Shown here one piece after another: positions 35,143 through 43,126 of a stretch of DNA of 64,000 bases (the first letter of the stretch is position 1; every line of letters starts with the position of its first letter). The DNA lies in the NCBI RefSeq assembly GCF_001889025.1, contig NZ_CP018154.1:424001-488000 (forward strand), written 5' to 3'. The stretch is from Sphingorhabdus lutea (GTDB lineage: Bacteria; Pseudomonadota; Alphaproteobacteria; Sphingomonadales; Sphingomonadaceae). A program made the translations under genes and the position numbers. Below the pieces are notes generated by a model. It ran no database searches, was not told where the DNA came from, and saw nothing but the letters and a program-made list of their open reading frames with translations.

Positions 35143-37551
35143 GTGAACAAATATATTTTCCCCCCGATTATCAACCAATGGTTTGGACAGCGCGGATGGC
35201 GCATAAGGCGGCATCAATATGAAATGGCAAAGGCGGCTGAACAGGGTCAACATGCTTTATTGGTCGCATCAACAGGGGCGGGCAAAACGCTTGCCGGATT
35301 TTTGCCAACTTTAGCTGATTTAATCGACACGCCTTTTGATGGATTGCATAGCATTTATGTGTCGCCATTAAAGGCATTGGCGGTGGATGTGGAACGTAAT
35401 TTGTTGCACCCCATCAATGAAATGGGATTGGACATATATGTTGAAACCCGCACGGGCGACACGTCATCCGCGCGAAAGGCACGGCAAAGGGTCAAGCCGC
35501 CGCATATATTGCTGACCACGCCGGAATCGCTATCTTTGCTTTTATCCTATCCCGAAAGCGTGGATATGTTGTGCGATGTGCGCCGGATTATCATTGATGA
35601 GGTGCATGCCTTTGCCAATTCAAAACGCGGCGATTTATTGGCGCTTTCGCTGGCAAGGTTAAGCCAAATTGCCCCCAAATGTCAGCGAGTGGCCCTTTCC
35701 GCGACAATAGAAAATCCGGTTCAATATCAACAATGGCTGTCCCCCAATGCACGGGCAGACGACGTCATGTTGGTGCAGGGGGAAAGCGCCGCCGCGCCGC
35801 AATTGTCGATTATGTTGCCTGAAAATGAAATGCCATGGGCGGGGCATAGCGGCAATTATGCCGTGCCACAAATATTGAGGGAAATTGAACAAAATAATAC
35901 CAGTTTAATATTTTGTAACACGCGTTTTTTGGCGGAATTTACCTTTCAGAAATTATGGGAGCATAATGATAAAAATTTGCCCATTGGCCTGCATCATGGG
36001 TCATTGTCTTTTGAGGCAAGGCAAAAGGTGGAGGGCGCAATGGCACAAGGTAAATTGCGCGCGCTGGTTTGCACATCCAGCCTAGATTTAGGGGTGGATT
36101 GGGGCGATGTTGATTGTGTTATCCAAATGGGCGCACCAAAGGGCAGCAGTCGATTATTGCAGAGAATAGGTCGATCAAACCACCGGATGGATGAACCATC
36201 ACGCGCCATATTGGTGCCGGGCAATCGTTTTGAATATTTGGAAACATTGGCGGCATTTGATGCGGTGAATGAAGGGGTGCAGGATAGCGAGGAATTTCGG
36301 CCCGGCGGGTTGGATGTATTGGCGCAATTTATTTTAGGATTGGCCAGCGCCGGCCCATTTGATGAGAAGCAGGCACATCAAATGGTGTGCACGGCCATGC
36401 CATATCGCAATATTGATGCCGAACAATTTTCCAATGTGCTGCAATATGTGGCGACGGGGGGCTATGCGTTACGGGCATATGATAAATATTGTAAATTGGT
36501 TCAGCAGGATGGGCTTTGGCGGTTGTCCCATCCCAAATATGCAGCGACATATCGGTTAAATGCCGGAACAATTGTTGATTTGCCAATGCTAAATGTGCGG
36601 TTCAAAAATGGCCGTTCATTGGGCAAGGTGGAGGAAAATTTTGCCGCCGCGCTTTGCCCTGGTGATTGCTTTGTTTTTGCTGGATTGGCGTTGGAGGTTA
36701 TTTCGATAAAGGATTTGGATTTATTGGTAAGGGCCGCGACAAGGGCTGCATCAATACCTAGTTACATGGGCGCACGCCTGCCGCTGACTACCCATTTGGC
36801 GGCGCGGGTGCGCGAAATGTTGGTTGATAGCAATGGCTGGTCAAGACTTCCTGATGATGTGCGGCTATGGCTGAAAATGCAGGGACAGCGCAGCAAATTG
36901 CCACAGCCCGATGAGTTATTGGTGGAAAATTTTCCGTTAAATAATCTTCATTATTTGGCAATTTACCCCTTTGAAGGGTGGAATGCGCATCAATCATTGG
37001 GGATGTTATTGACCCGCCGGATGGAAAATATGGGATATATGCCCATGGGGTTTTTGGCCAATGATTATGCTTTGCTTATTTGGTCGGTGCGCCATGTGGA
37101 CGATGTAAAGCCTTTATTTTCACCTGATATTTTGGATGAGGAATTTACCGATTGGATTGAAAATAGCTATTTATTAAAACGTGCCTTTCGCGAGGTTGCG
37201 GTGATAAGCGGCCTTGTGGAGCGGCAACATCCTGGCAAAAGAAAAAGCGGGCGGCAGGTGACATTTTCGACCGATTTAATTTATGATGTGCTGAAAAAAT
37301 ATGAACCCGATCATTTATTGATGCAGGCCGCATGGGCAGATGCGCGGTTAAGGATGACCGATATTGGTCGATTGGGTGATTTAATGGACCGCGCCGCCAA
37401 CATATTGGTGCAGGTGGATTTGGATAGGATCAGCCCACTTGCCGTGCCATTATTGGCAATGATTGGCCGCGAAAATGTGATGCAAAAAAATACCGAAGAT
37501 ACGTTATTGATTGAATCTCAATCGCTTGGTGACATTGCCATGATGCCATAG
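35143..37551 (+). CDS. Ligase-associated DEXH-box helicase (Lhr-like)
   Basis: Superfamily 2 helicase of 802 residues. It has Walker A STGAGKT (43-49), the DEVH box (152-155), SAT, and helicase-C motifs LHHGSLS, SLDLGVDWGDVDCVIQMG and QRIGRSNHR. A C-terminal Lhr-core extension of about 400 residues follows. This is the ligase-associated DNA-damage-response helicase family, normally beside an ATP-dependent DNA ligase, a metallophosphoesterase (PdeM) and an exonuclease. None of those is adjacent here. The GTG start at 35143 is the only start codon close to the domain; GGCGG lies immediately before it. Confidence 0.9.
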   Translation: MNKYIFPPIINQWFGQRGWRIRRHQYEMAKAAEQGQHALLVASTGAGKTLAGFLPTLADLIDTPFDGLHSIYVSPLKALAVDVERNLLHPINEMGLDIYVETRTGDTSSARKARQRVKPPHILLTTPESLSLLLSYPESVDMLCDVRRIIIDEVHAFANSKRGDLLALSLARLSQIAPKCQRVALSATIENPVQYQQWLSPNARADDVMLVQGESAAAPQLSIMLPENEMPWAGHSGNYAVPQILREIEQNNTSLIFCNTRFLAEFTFQKLWEHNDKNLPIGLHHGSLSFEARQKVEGAMAQGKLRALVCTSSLDLGVDWGDVDCVIQMGAPKGSSRLLQRIGRSNHRMDEPSRAILVPGNRFEYLETLAAFDAVNEGVQDSEEFRPGGLDVLAQFILGLASAGPFDEKQAHQMVCTAMPYRNIDAEQFSNVLQYVATGGYALRAYDKYCKLVQQDGLWRLSHPKYAATYRLNAGTIVDLPMLNVRFKNGRSLGKVEENFAAALCPGDCFVFAGLALEVISIKDLDLLVRAATRAASIPSYMGARLPLTTHLAARVREMLVDSNGWSRLPDDVRLWLKMQGQRSKLPQPDELLVENFPLNNLHYLAIYPFEGWNAHQSLGMLLTRRMENMGYMPMGFLANDYALLIWSVRHVDDVKPLFSPDILDEEFTDWIENSYLLKRAFREVAVISGLVERQHPGKRKSGRQVTFSTDLIYDVLKKYEPDHLLMQAAWADARLRMTDIGRLGDLMDRAANILVQVDLDRISPLAVPLLAMIGRENVMQKNTEDTLLIESQSLGDIAMMP

Positions 37552-37587
37552 GTGCTTTTATCTGTGCTATTTGGGAATGATGTATTT

Positions 37588-37599
37588 TAGTATATACTA
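37588..37599. promoter_or_regulatory. Palindrome at the putative promoter of the retropepsin-like gene
   Basis: TAGTATATACTA is a perfect 12-bp palindrome containing a TATACT -10-like element. TTGGGA lies 16 bases upstream of TATACT. It sits 21 nt before the start codon. Confidence 0.35.
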
Positions 37600-37619
37600 T
37601 ATGCGGAGAGGTAAGGAGC

Positions 37620-38720
37620 ATGTATAAATATATTAAAAGCATATATAGAATAAGCGCAGTGGGGATGTTTATCATGCCTGCAATTTTATCCGCGCACATG
37701 ACAGATAATATAGTTAAGCGGGATGTAATTGTGCAAAATAATGCACCCGATAGGCCGACATCGCCGATAAATTGTTTGGAACATTTGTTTGACCGCAAGG
37801 TTGCGGACCAATGCGCATTGGAGGAATTTTCCAATGAAAGCCTGAAACAGGCATTTTCGTTGGATAAAAGCAACCGAATGACGGTGCAGGTCAAAATAAA
37901 TGAACAAGGCCCTTTTCCCTTCATTGTTGATACAGGTTCAGAACGCACCGTTATTGCCAAGGAATTGGGCAAGGCATTGTCATTGGAAGATGGGCCACAA
38001 TTAACTTTGGCTACGGTGACGGGCCGTGAAGATGTGGCCAGTTTTATGTTGGATGATATTAGCACGGATAGCATTTCAGTGTCGGGGATAGAGGCGCCCG
38101 CGCTATTGGCGCGAAATTTGGGCGCGTCCGGCCTATTAGGGATTGATAGTTTAGAAGATCATAGCATTTTGATGGATTTTAAAACCAATGAGATGTTTGT
38201 GCGGCCATCCTTGGTAAAATCGCGCAATAAATCATCCATTGATGGGGCGATTGTGGTGACCGCGCGGCGCAAGGCGGGACGGTTAATTTTAAGCGATGCC
38301 AAAATTGGCGATTTGCGGGTTAATTTAATCATTGATACTGGCGCACAAATGAGCATTGGGAACAGCGCTTTGTTTAAACGCCTGTCGCGCGGGCATCGTA
38401 AAATGGAATATTTACCGGTGGCTGTGAACAGCGTGACCGGCGATCAATTGATCGGCAATATTGGCAAATTAAAATCAATCAATATTGGACGGTTGGAGAT
38501 TCAGGATTTGCCTATATTTTTTGCCGAAAGCTATATTTTTCAAGCATTGGGTTTGGAAAATAAACCCACCATATTATTGGGCATGGATGCGCTTCGTATT
38601 TTTGATCAGGTGGAGGTGGATTTCCCCAATCGCAGCATCGCATTTGGCATAAAAAAGGGCGCGTTATTTGATATGAACCGCCAAATGGCCTATTTGGACA
38701 CGAAACCACAATATAAATAG
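37620..38720 (+). CDS. Secreted protein with two retropepsin-like aspartic protease domains
   Basis: Protein of 366 residues with an N-terminal signal peptide (about 1-26, ending ILSAHM). Two tandem retropepsin-like halves follow. The first has PFIVDTGSERT (Asp104) with a second motif LLGIDSL (172-178); the other has NLIIDTGAQMS (Asp239) with LLGMDALR (319-326). Each half has the D-T-G plus hydrophobic-hydrophobic-G pattern of single retropepsin domains. Two halves in one chain could pair like the lobes of pepsin. Bacterial proteins of this type are periplasmic peptidases of unknown substrate. TAAGGAGC precedes ATG 37620. A 15-bp duplication covers its stop codon. Confidence 0.85.
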   Translation: MYKYIKSIYRISAVGMFIMPAILSAHMTDNIVKRDVIVQNNAPDRPTSPINCLEHLFDRKVADQCALEEFSNESLKQAFSLDKSNRMTVQVKINEQGPFPFIVDTGSERTVIAKELGKALSLEDGPQLTLATVTGREDVASFMLDDISTDSISVSGIEAPALLARNLGASGLLGIDSLEDHSILMDFKTNEMFVRPSLVKSRNKSSIDGAIVVTARRKAGRLILSDAKIGDLRVNLIIDTGAQMSIGNSALFKRLSRGHRKMEYLPVAVNSVTGDQLIGNIGKLKSINIGRLEIQDLPIFFAESYIFQALGLENKPTILLGMDALRIFDQVEVDFPNRSIAFGIKKGALFDMNRQMAYLDTKPQYK

Positions 38721-38738
38721 AACGAATATAAATAGACC
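38709..38738. repeat. 15-bp tandem duplication across a stop codon
   Basis: Two adjacent 15-base units share the core AATATAAATAGA. The first contains the last codons and TAG of the retropepsin-like gene; the second repeats them with an in-frame TAG. Confidence 0.75.
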
Positions 38739-38833
38739 CATAAAAGCGATAATAAAGGCCGCAATGTTAAGGCGGTGAAATATGGCGCACGCATAATATT
38801 GAGTATTTTGCCACAACAGACTAAACAGCGACT

Positions 38834-39784
38834 ATGTCACATATTGATTCATCTATGCCGGCCTATATTGTGGCCGCTTTATATCATTTCGCTCCCTTGC
38901 CCGATTTCGCGCAGCGCCAACCAGCTTTGTTGAAATTATGTAAAGAAAATGGCATTTGCGGTACATTATTATTGGCCGATGAAGGGGTGAATGGCACGAT
39001 TGCGGGGACAAGGCAGGGATTGGATATTATTTTGGCCGAACTGCGCAGTTGGGCCGGATTTGAAAATTTAACCGCGAAATTTTCAACCGCCGATGAAAAG
39101 CCATTTTTTCGGATGAAGGTCAGGTTGAAAAAAGAAATTGTCACCATGGGTGTGCCGGGAATTGATGGGGCGCATGATAAGGGCCAATATGTAACACCCG
39201 AAAATTGGGATGCGTTAATTTCGGCGCAGGACACCATTTTAATAGACACGCGCAATGATTATGAGGTTGCCATTGGCACTTTTAAGGGCGCAATAAACCC
39301 CAAAACCGAAACCTTTCGCGAATTTCCCAAATGGTTTGATGAATTGGCAAAGGATATTGATGAAGGCGGACCAAAGCCCAAAATTGCCATGTTTTGCACC
39401 GGCGGGATAAGGTGTGAAAAGGCCACCGCCTATGTTAAGGCACAGGGATATGATGAAGTATATCATCTACAGGGCGGGATATTAAAATATTTAGAAGAAG
39501 TGCCCCAAGAAAAAAGCAGTTATGAAGGGGATTGCTTTGTTTTTGATGCACGGGTCGCGGTCGGCCATGGTTTGGCCCAATCCGATTATGTGCAATGCCA
39601 TGCCTGTCGTATGCCCCTGTCTCCGACAGAGGTGCAGTCGGATAAATATGTTGAGGGGATAAGCTGCCCCCATTGTTTTGATAAACGCGATGAAATGCGC
39701 CGCGCAAGATATGAGGAACGCCAACATCAAATGCAATTGGCCAAAATGCGCGGCATGACCCATTTGGGCGATGCCGAAGGATGA
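38834..39784 (+). CDS. trhO: tRNA uridine(34) hydroxylase, rhodanese-domain (UPF0176)
   Basis: TrhO uses oxygen to make 5-hydroxyuridine at tRNA wobble position 34. The 316-residue product has an N-terminal acylphosphatase-like domain (about 10-100), a rhodanese domain with the active-site loop FCTGGIRCEKATAY, and a C-terminal Cys cluster (CHACRMPLS and CPHCFDKR) that looks metal-binding. All match the family. The next gene starts 1 nt past its stop codon, so co-transcription with the GST is likely. Confidence 0.93.
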   Translation: MSHIDSSMPAYIVAALYHFAPLPDFAQRQPALLKLCKENGICGTLLLADEGVNGTIAGTRQGLDIILAELRSWAGFENLTAKFSTADEKPFFRMKVRLKKEIVTMGVPGIDGAHDKGQYVTPENWDALISAQDTILIDTRNDYEVAIGTFKGAINPKTETFREFPKWFDELAKDIDEGGPKPKIAMFCTGGIRCEKATAYVKAQGYDEVYHLQGGILKYLEEVPQEKSSYEGDCFVFDARVAVGHGLAQSDYVQCHACRMPLSPTEVQSDKYVEGISCPHCFDKRDEMRRARYEERQHQMQLAKMRGMTHLGDAEG

Positions 39785-39785
39785 A

Positions 39786-40451
39786 ATGACGGATTTATCG
39801 ACCCCAATTTTATATAGTTTTCGCCGCTGCCCCTATGCCATGCGCGCGCGAATGGGTATTTGGGCATCGGGGATGCAGGTAGAGCTGCGGGAAGTCGCGC
39901 TGCGCAACAAACCCGATGAAATGATCGCTATTTCACCAAAGGCAACCGTGCCAGTGCTTTGTAAAAGCAGGGATTTTATCCTTGAGGAAAGCCTTGACGT
40001 CATGAAATGGGCGCTGAGTGAAAATGACCCGATGGGGTGGCGCAGGGGCGCGGATAGCGCGAAAATTGATGGGCTTATCGCGCAATGTGATGGACCGTTT
40101 AAGCATCATTTGGACCGATATAAATATGCGGTGCGATATGTGGATGTTGATGCAGAGGAATTTTCGATGATGCACCGCGCAAGGGCATGTGAAATTTTGG
40201 CCAATTGGAATGAAATATTGTCGGCGCATCCTTTCTTGCTAGGTGATAAAGAAAGCATGGCCGATATTGCGATTTTTCCCTTTGTCCGTCAATTTGCCCA
40301 TGCGGATAAGGTGTGGTTCGATGCACAGCCATGGCCTGCCTTGCAAAAATGGTTGGCGCAATATTTGGATGGTGATTTATTCGCGGCCATTATGACCAAA
40401 TATACGCCATGGAAAATGGGCGATGCGCCTATATATTTTGGCCAATTTTGA
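39786..40451 (+). CDS. Glutathione S-transferase family protein
   Basis: Protein of 221 residues with an N-terminal thioredoxin-fold domain (LYSFRRCPYAMRARMGI; ATVPVL with the cis-Pro; EESLDVMKW) and a C-terminal helical domain. The Cys in RRCPYAMR suggests a glutaredoxin-like or omega-type active site rather than Tyr/Ser. The substrate is unknown. ATG 39786 (AAGGA upstream) was preferred to ATG 39771, which overlaps trhO. It ends near a hairpin shared with the convergent tonB gene. Confidence 0.85.
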   Translation: MTDLSTPILYSFRRCPYAMRARMGIWASGMQVELREVALRNKPDEMIAISPKATVPVLCKSRDFILEESLDVMKWALSENDPMGWRRGADSAKIDGLIAQCDGPFKHHLDRYKYAVRYVDVDAEEFSMMHRARACEILANWNEILSAHPFLLGDKESMADIAIFPFVRQFAHADKVWFDAQPWPALQKWLAQYLDGDLFAAIMTKYTPWKMGDAPIYFGQF

Positions 40452-40464
40452 TATATAATTTGTA

Positions 40465-40500
40465 TATATGGGGCGCGGCAAGAATAACCTGCCCCATATA
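40465..40500. terminator. Hairpin between convergent GST and tonB genes
   Basis: A perfect 10-bp stem TATATGGGGC/GCCCCATATA with a 16-base loop lies midway between the two stop codons. Neither strand has a long T-run, so termination may be partial. Confidence 0.5.
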
Positions 40501-40525
40501 ATATAGATGCTTAAAAATATGGCGG

Positions 40526-41197
40526 TTAATTAAGGATAAAATTGACCGGCAGGATCATCCATTCCTCTACGATTATATCACCGCGCCGTGCCGGAATAAA
40601 CCGCCATGATTTTAATGCTTGCTCCCTTGCCGCACGGCCAAATTCAACATGGGTAGCCGACACAATATTGGCAATTTTTACACGGCCATCTGTGCCAATT
40701 AACACGCTTATGGTGGCCGAACCCTCAATCCCCAACCGGATAAGGCGGCCGGGATATTCGGGTTGAAAGCGGCTAGCATATTTGGGGTCACGCCGCGCCG
40801 AAATTAACGGCAAGGGAATGTCGGCAGGTTTTATTATGGTTTCGGTTGGTTTTATGGGCGCCGAACCATCAATGACACCGCCTGTGGGCAAGGGTTGGGC
40901 AGTCGGCTTTTCGGGCGTTGTTGTGACGTCATTATCATTTTTGGGCGCGGGATTTATCGGTTTTTGTATATAAATGGGGTCGGCCTTTGCGGGCTTTTCC
41001 TTTGAAAAATCCTCCACGGGCGGTGGCGGCTGGTCCGGTTTATTTTCAACATTTATAACGGTGGTGCGCGGTTCTTTTTTGATGAAATATACGGCCGATG
41101 GTATTAAAATGGCGGCGGCGATTATCGCGCCATTTATACCAAGGGCAAGGCCCATCGCTTTGAAATTTGTTCCATTATTATATGTTGCATAGCTCAT
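40526..41197 (-). CDS. TonB-family energy transducer
   Basis: Protein of 223 residues with one N-terminal membrane helix (about 14-36), a Pro/Lys-rich periplasmic spacer (about 45-125, with QPPPPVEDFSKEKPAK) and a C-terminal TonB domain (about 135-223) with YPGRLIRLGIEGSATISVLI and ALKSWRFIPAR. It transmits proton-motive force to TonB-dependent receptors in the outer membrane. No exbB, exbD or receptor gene is adjacent. AAGGAGAGAG precedes its ATG, and a 12-bp palindrome lies about 100 nt upstream. Confidence 0.92.
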   Translation of the reverse strand: MSYATYNNGTNFKAMGLALGINGAIIAAAILIPSAVYFIKKEPRTTVINVENKPDQPPPPVEDFSKEKPAKADPIYIQKPINPAPKNDNDVTTTPEKPTAQPLPTGGVIDGSAPIKPTETIIKPADIPLPLISARRDPKYASRFQPEYPGRLIRLGIEGSATISVLIGTDGRVKIANIVSATHVEFGRAAREQALKSWRFIPARRGDIIVEEWMILPVNFILN

Positions 41198-41521
41198 ATT
41201 CTCTCTCCTTTTGTGATTAGGAGTGACGCCAAGCCATCATCAAATAATATTTCTCTTAGTTATGAATAATGCTTTGCCTGCTCTCCTAATATAAATATGT
41301 TATAACATTACATAGATTTTGTCAAATATCGGATTTATGTGACATTAGCAGCTTTTGAATAGGATGGTTGCTTTGGTGAAGGCGGCAATTGGGCCAAGGG
41401 CATGCAGATATTGTGATGCATTGCGAGAAAAAATGACAATATTTGTCATAATGTTGGCGTTGACTTTGGCGGGATAAAATGACGTTATATAGATGAATGG
41501 GTGTTGATATGGGGAATGAAG
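41198..41521. promoter_or_regulatory. 324-nt divergent control region (tonB / orphan secreted protein)
   Basis: The longest gene-free stretch in the window. It holds ATGTTATAACAT (41297-41308), a perfect 12-bp palindrome about 100 nt upstream of tonB. It also holds the inverted repeat ATGACAA-TAT-TTGTCAT (41433-41449), 73 nt upstream of the secreted-protein start. A TTGACT at 41460 may be a -35, with TTATAT 19 bases later, which is a poor spacing. I see no conserved coding frame or known RNA in it. Confidence 0.5.
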
Positions 41522-43069
41522 ATGCGCGCGATTTTAAGCATTTTGGGCGGTGGATTGTTGATTTTATCATCCCTTGCCTATGGCGGGGGGTCATTAAGCG
41601 CTGGCGTGGATCAAAATAATCAAAACCAACAAACATCGGGCAATAGTGCAAAAGACAATAAACCAAAGGGCAATGATGCATTGTTCAACAAAATATCAGC
41701 TGCGCTTGATACTGTTTTTGTCCCGCTGGAAAATGGATTTAAGAATAGCAAAACCTGTCCCATAGAAAAATCGGATTGGGTGAAGGCATTTAATCATAAT
41801 AGTTTGTCCCTTGTTTTTCAAAAATCAAAAACAGTAGGGCATAGCCTGAACAGCGCGATGATATTAACATGGTATTATAGCGGTCCAGAAGCGATAATAG
41901 AGGCTGATGACTTTAATAATTATGCCTTTGCCGATTGTTTTCGTGCCAATGATATTTGCGGTTTACCAAAGGATAATGGGATGGCAAAGGCGCTGTCCCG
42001 GCCATGGGGCCCCAATAAAGGGGATATAAAAAAAATCCGTAAATATTTTGCCCAAAAGCCGCCTGCATCTGCCATTGCCTATGCTTCAACAGGGCTTGGC
42101 CAATGTTTTGGCGATGATCCCGCGCAACCCAGCATGGAACAATTGGGATTTGTGGAGGCAAAATTAGACAGCAAGGATTGCACAGATTTAACGAATTTAA
42201 CCACCAATTATAGCCCATGGTATAGATATTTTAAGCCAGAAAAAGGCTGTTTATCGGGCAAATATGTTCCCTCAATCGGTTTATCGCGATTGAAAGAGAA
42301 AAAAGAAGCTGATTACCGCTTTGCCAATCGATCCATTGAGGAGAGAACTGCAGGGTTAAATGGATGTCAAATTGCCTATTCGCTTGTCTTTAATGGAATA
42401 AATGGCCAAAGCGTGGGCCGGATTCCGGATGAGGCAATTTCATGGGCATTGGATTATGAAAAGGCCGTCTTTGCCAAACAATTCTGCCCCATCATGCCCA
42501 AAGCATTGAGCGATTGGGTGTTGAAACAGCCATTGGATAAATTTGAACCAGCCCAAGACCCCTTTGTCGCCTTTGTCAAAAATAAACCCAGAAATGGAAA
42601 TTGGGTGCATTATGTTACAACGGTCATGCAATATTATGAAAACAGCAATGACCCACAGATAAAATTGCCCGACAGCCAATGTTATGATTTTTACCTATGG
42701 TTAAATGGATATTGGACGGCCAATCCATTTGAACAAAATGAACAAAGACGGTTTTTAATGAATATGGCAGTCGAAATTTCAATGATACATAGCAAGGCTA
42801 CGGAATATGTCGCCGTTTGTCAGCGTGTGCCGCGCAGTTTCGGGATGCAGCATTTGGCGGCGCGAAAATATGAACAAGCCAAAAGGATTGAGCAAGAGCG
42901 GCTATATAAAGAGGCAGAGGATCGCCGCAGGCAGGCCGAAATAGAATATAATTCGGCGCGAAACCGGCAGCCATCGGTTTTATGGAATAATAAACCATCG
43001 GAACAAAGATGTTATAACACCGGAACAACGCAATCTGGTTTAACCGTGATGCGATGTTTTGGGGGATAA
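41522..43069 (+). CDS. Large secreted Cys-rich protein of unknown function
   Basis: Protein of 515 residues with a signal peptide (MRAILSILGGGLLILSSLAYG) and a mature part with 12 Cys, an even number consistent with disulfides in the periplasm or outside. A Gln/Asn-rich linker (about 25-50) follows the signal. A charged, Arg/Glu-rich helix lies near 445-475, and a Cys-containing tail ends MRCFGG. I recognise no family. ATG 41522 has GGGGA six bases ahead; GTG 41501 would spoil the signal peptide. It stands alone, with nadE convergent downstream and tonB divergent upstream. Confidence 0.7.
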   Translation: MRAILSILGGGLLILSSLAYGGGSLSAGVDQNNQNQQTSGNSAKDNKPKGNDALFNKISAALDTVFVPLENGFKNSKTCPIEKSDWVKAFNHNSLSLVFQKSKTVGHSLNSAMILTWYYSGPEAIIEADDFNNYAFADCFRANDICGLPKDNGMAKALSRPWGPNKGDIKKIRKYFAQKPPASAIAYASTGLGQCFGDDPAQPSMEQLGFVEAKLDSKDCTDLTNLTTNYSPWYRYFKPEKGCLSGKYVPSIGLSRLKEKKEADYRFANRSIEERTAGLNGCQIAYSLVFNGINGQSVGRIPDEAISWALDYEKAVFAKQFCPIMPKALSDWVLKQPLDKFEPAQDPFVAFVKNKPRNGNWVHYVTTVMQYYENSNDPQIKLPDSQCYDFYLWLNGYWTANPFEQNEQRRFLMNMAVEISMIHSKATEYVAVCQRVPRSFGMQHLAARKYEQAKRIEQERLYKEAEDRRRQAEIEYNSARNRQPSVLWNNKPSEQRCYNTGTTQSGLTVMRCFGG

Positions 43070-43126
43070 TCATCGGCTTAAAAGCTTATCAGCGTATCTC
43101 CTATTCCTATTAACCCCTTTATCATT

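Noticed and set aside
37430..38074. Minus-strand open frame of 214 codons over the helicase end and retropepsin gene
   Set aside because: It overlaps two well-supported plus-strand genes and has no start signal or recognisable domain.
41297..41308. Zur box upstream of tonB
   Set aside because: The half-sites are too close together for a typical Zur operator, so I report only a palindrome.
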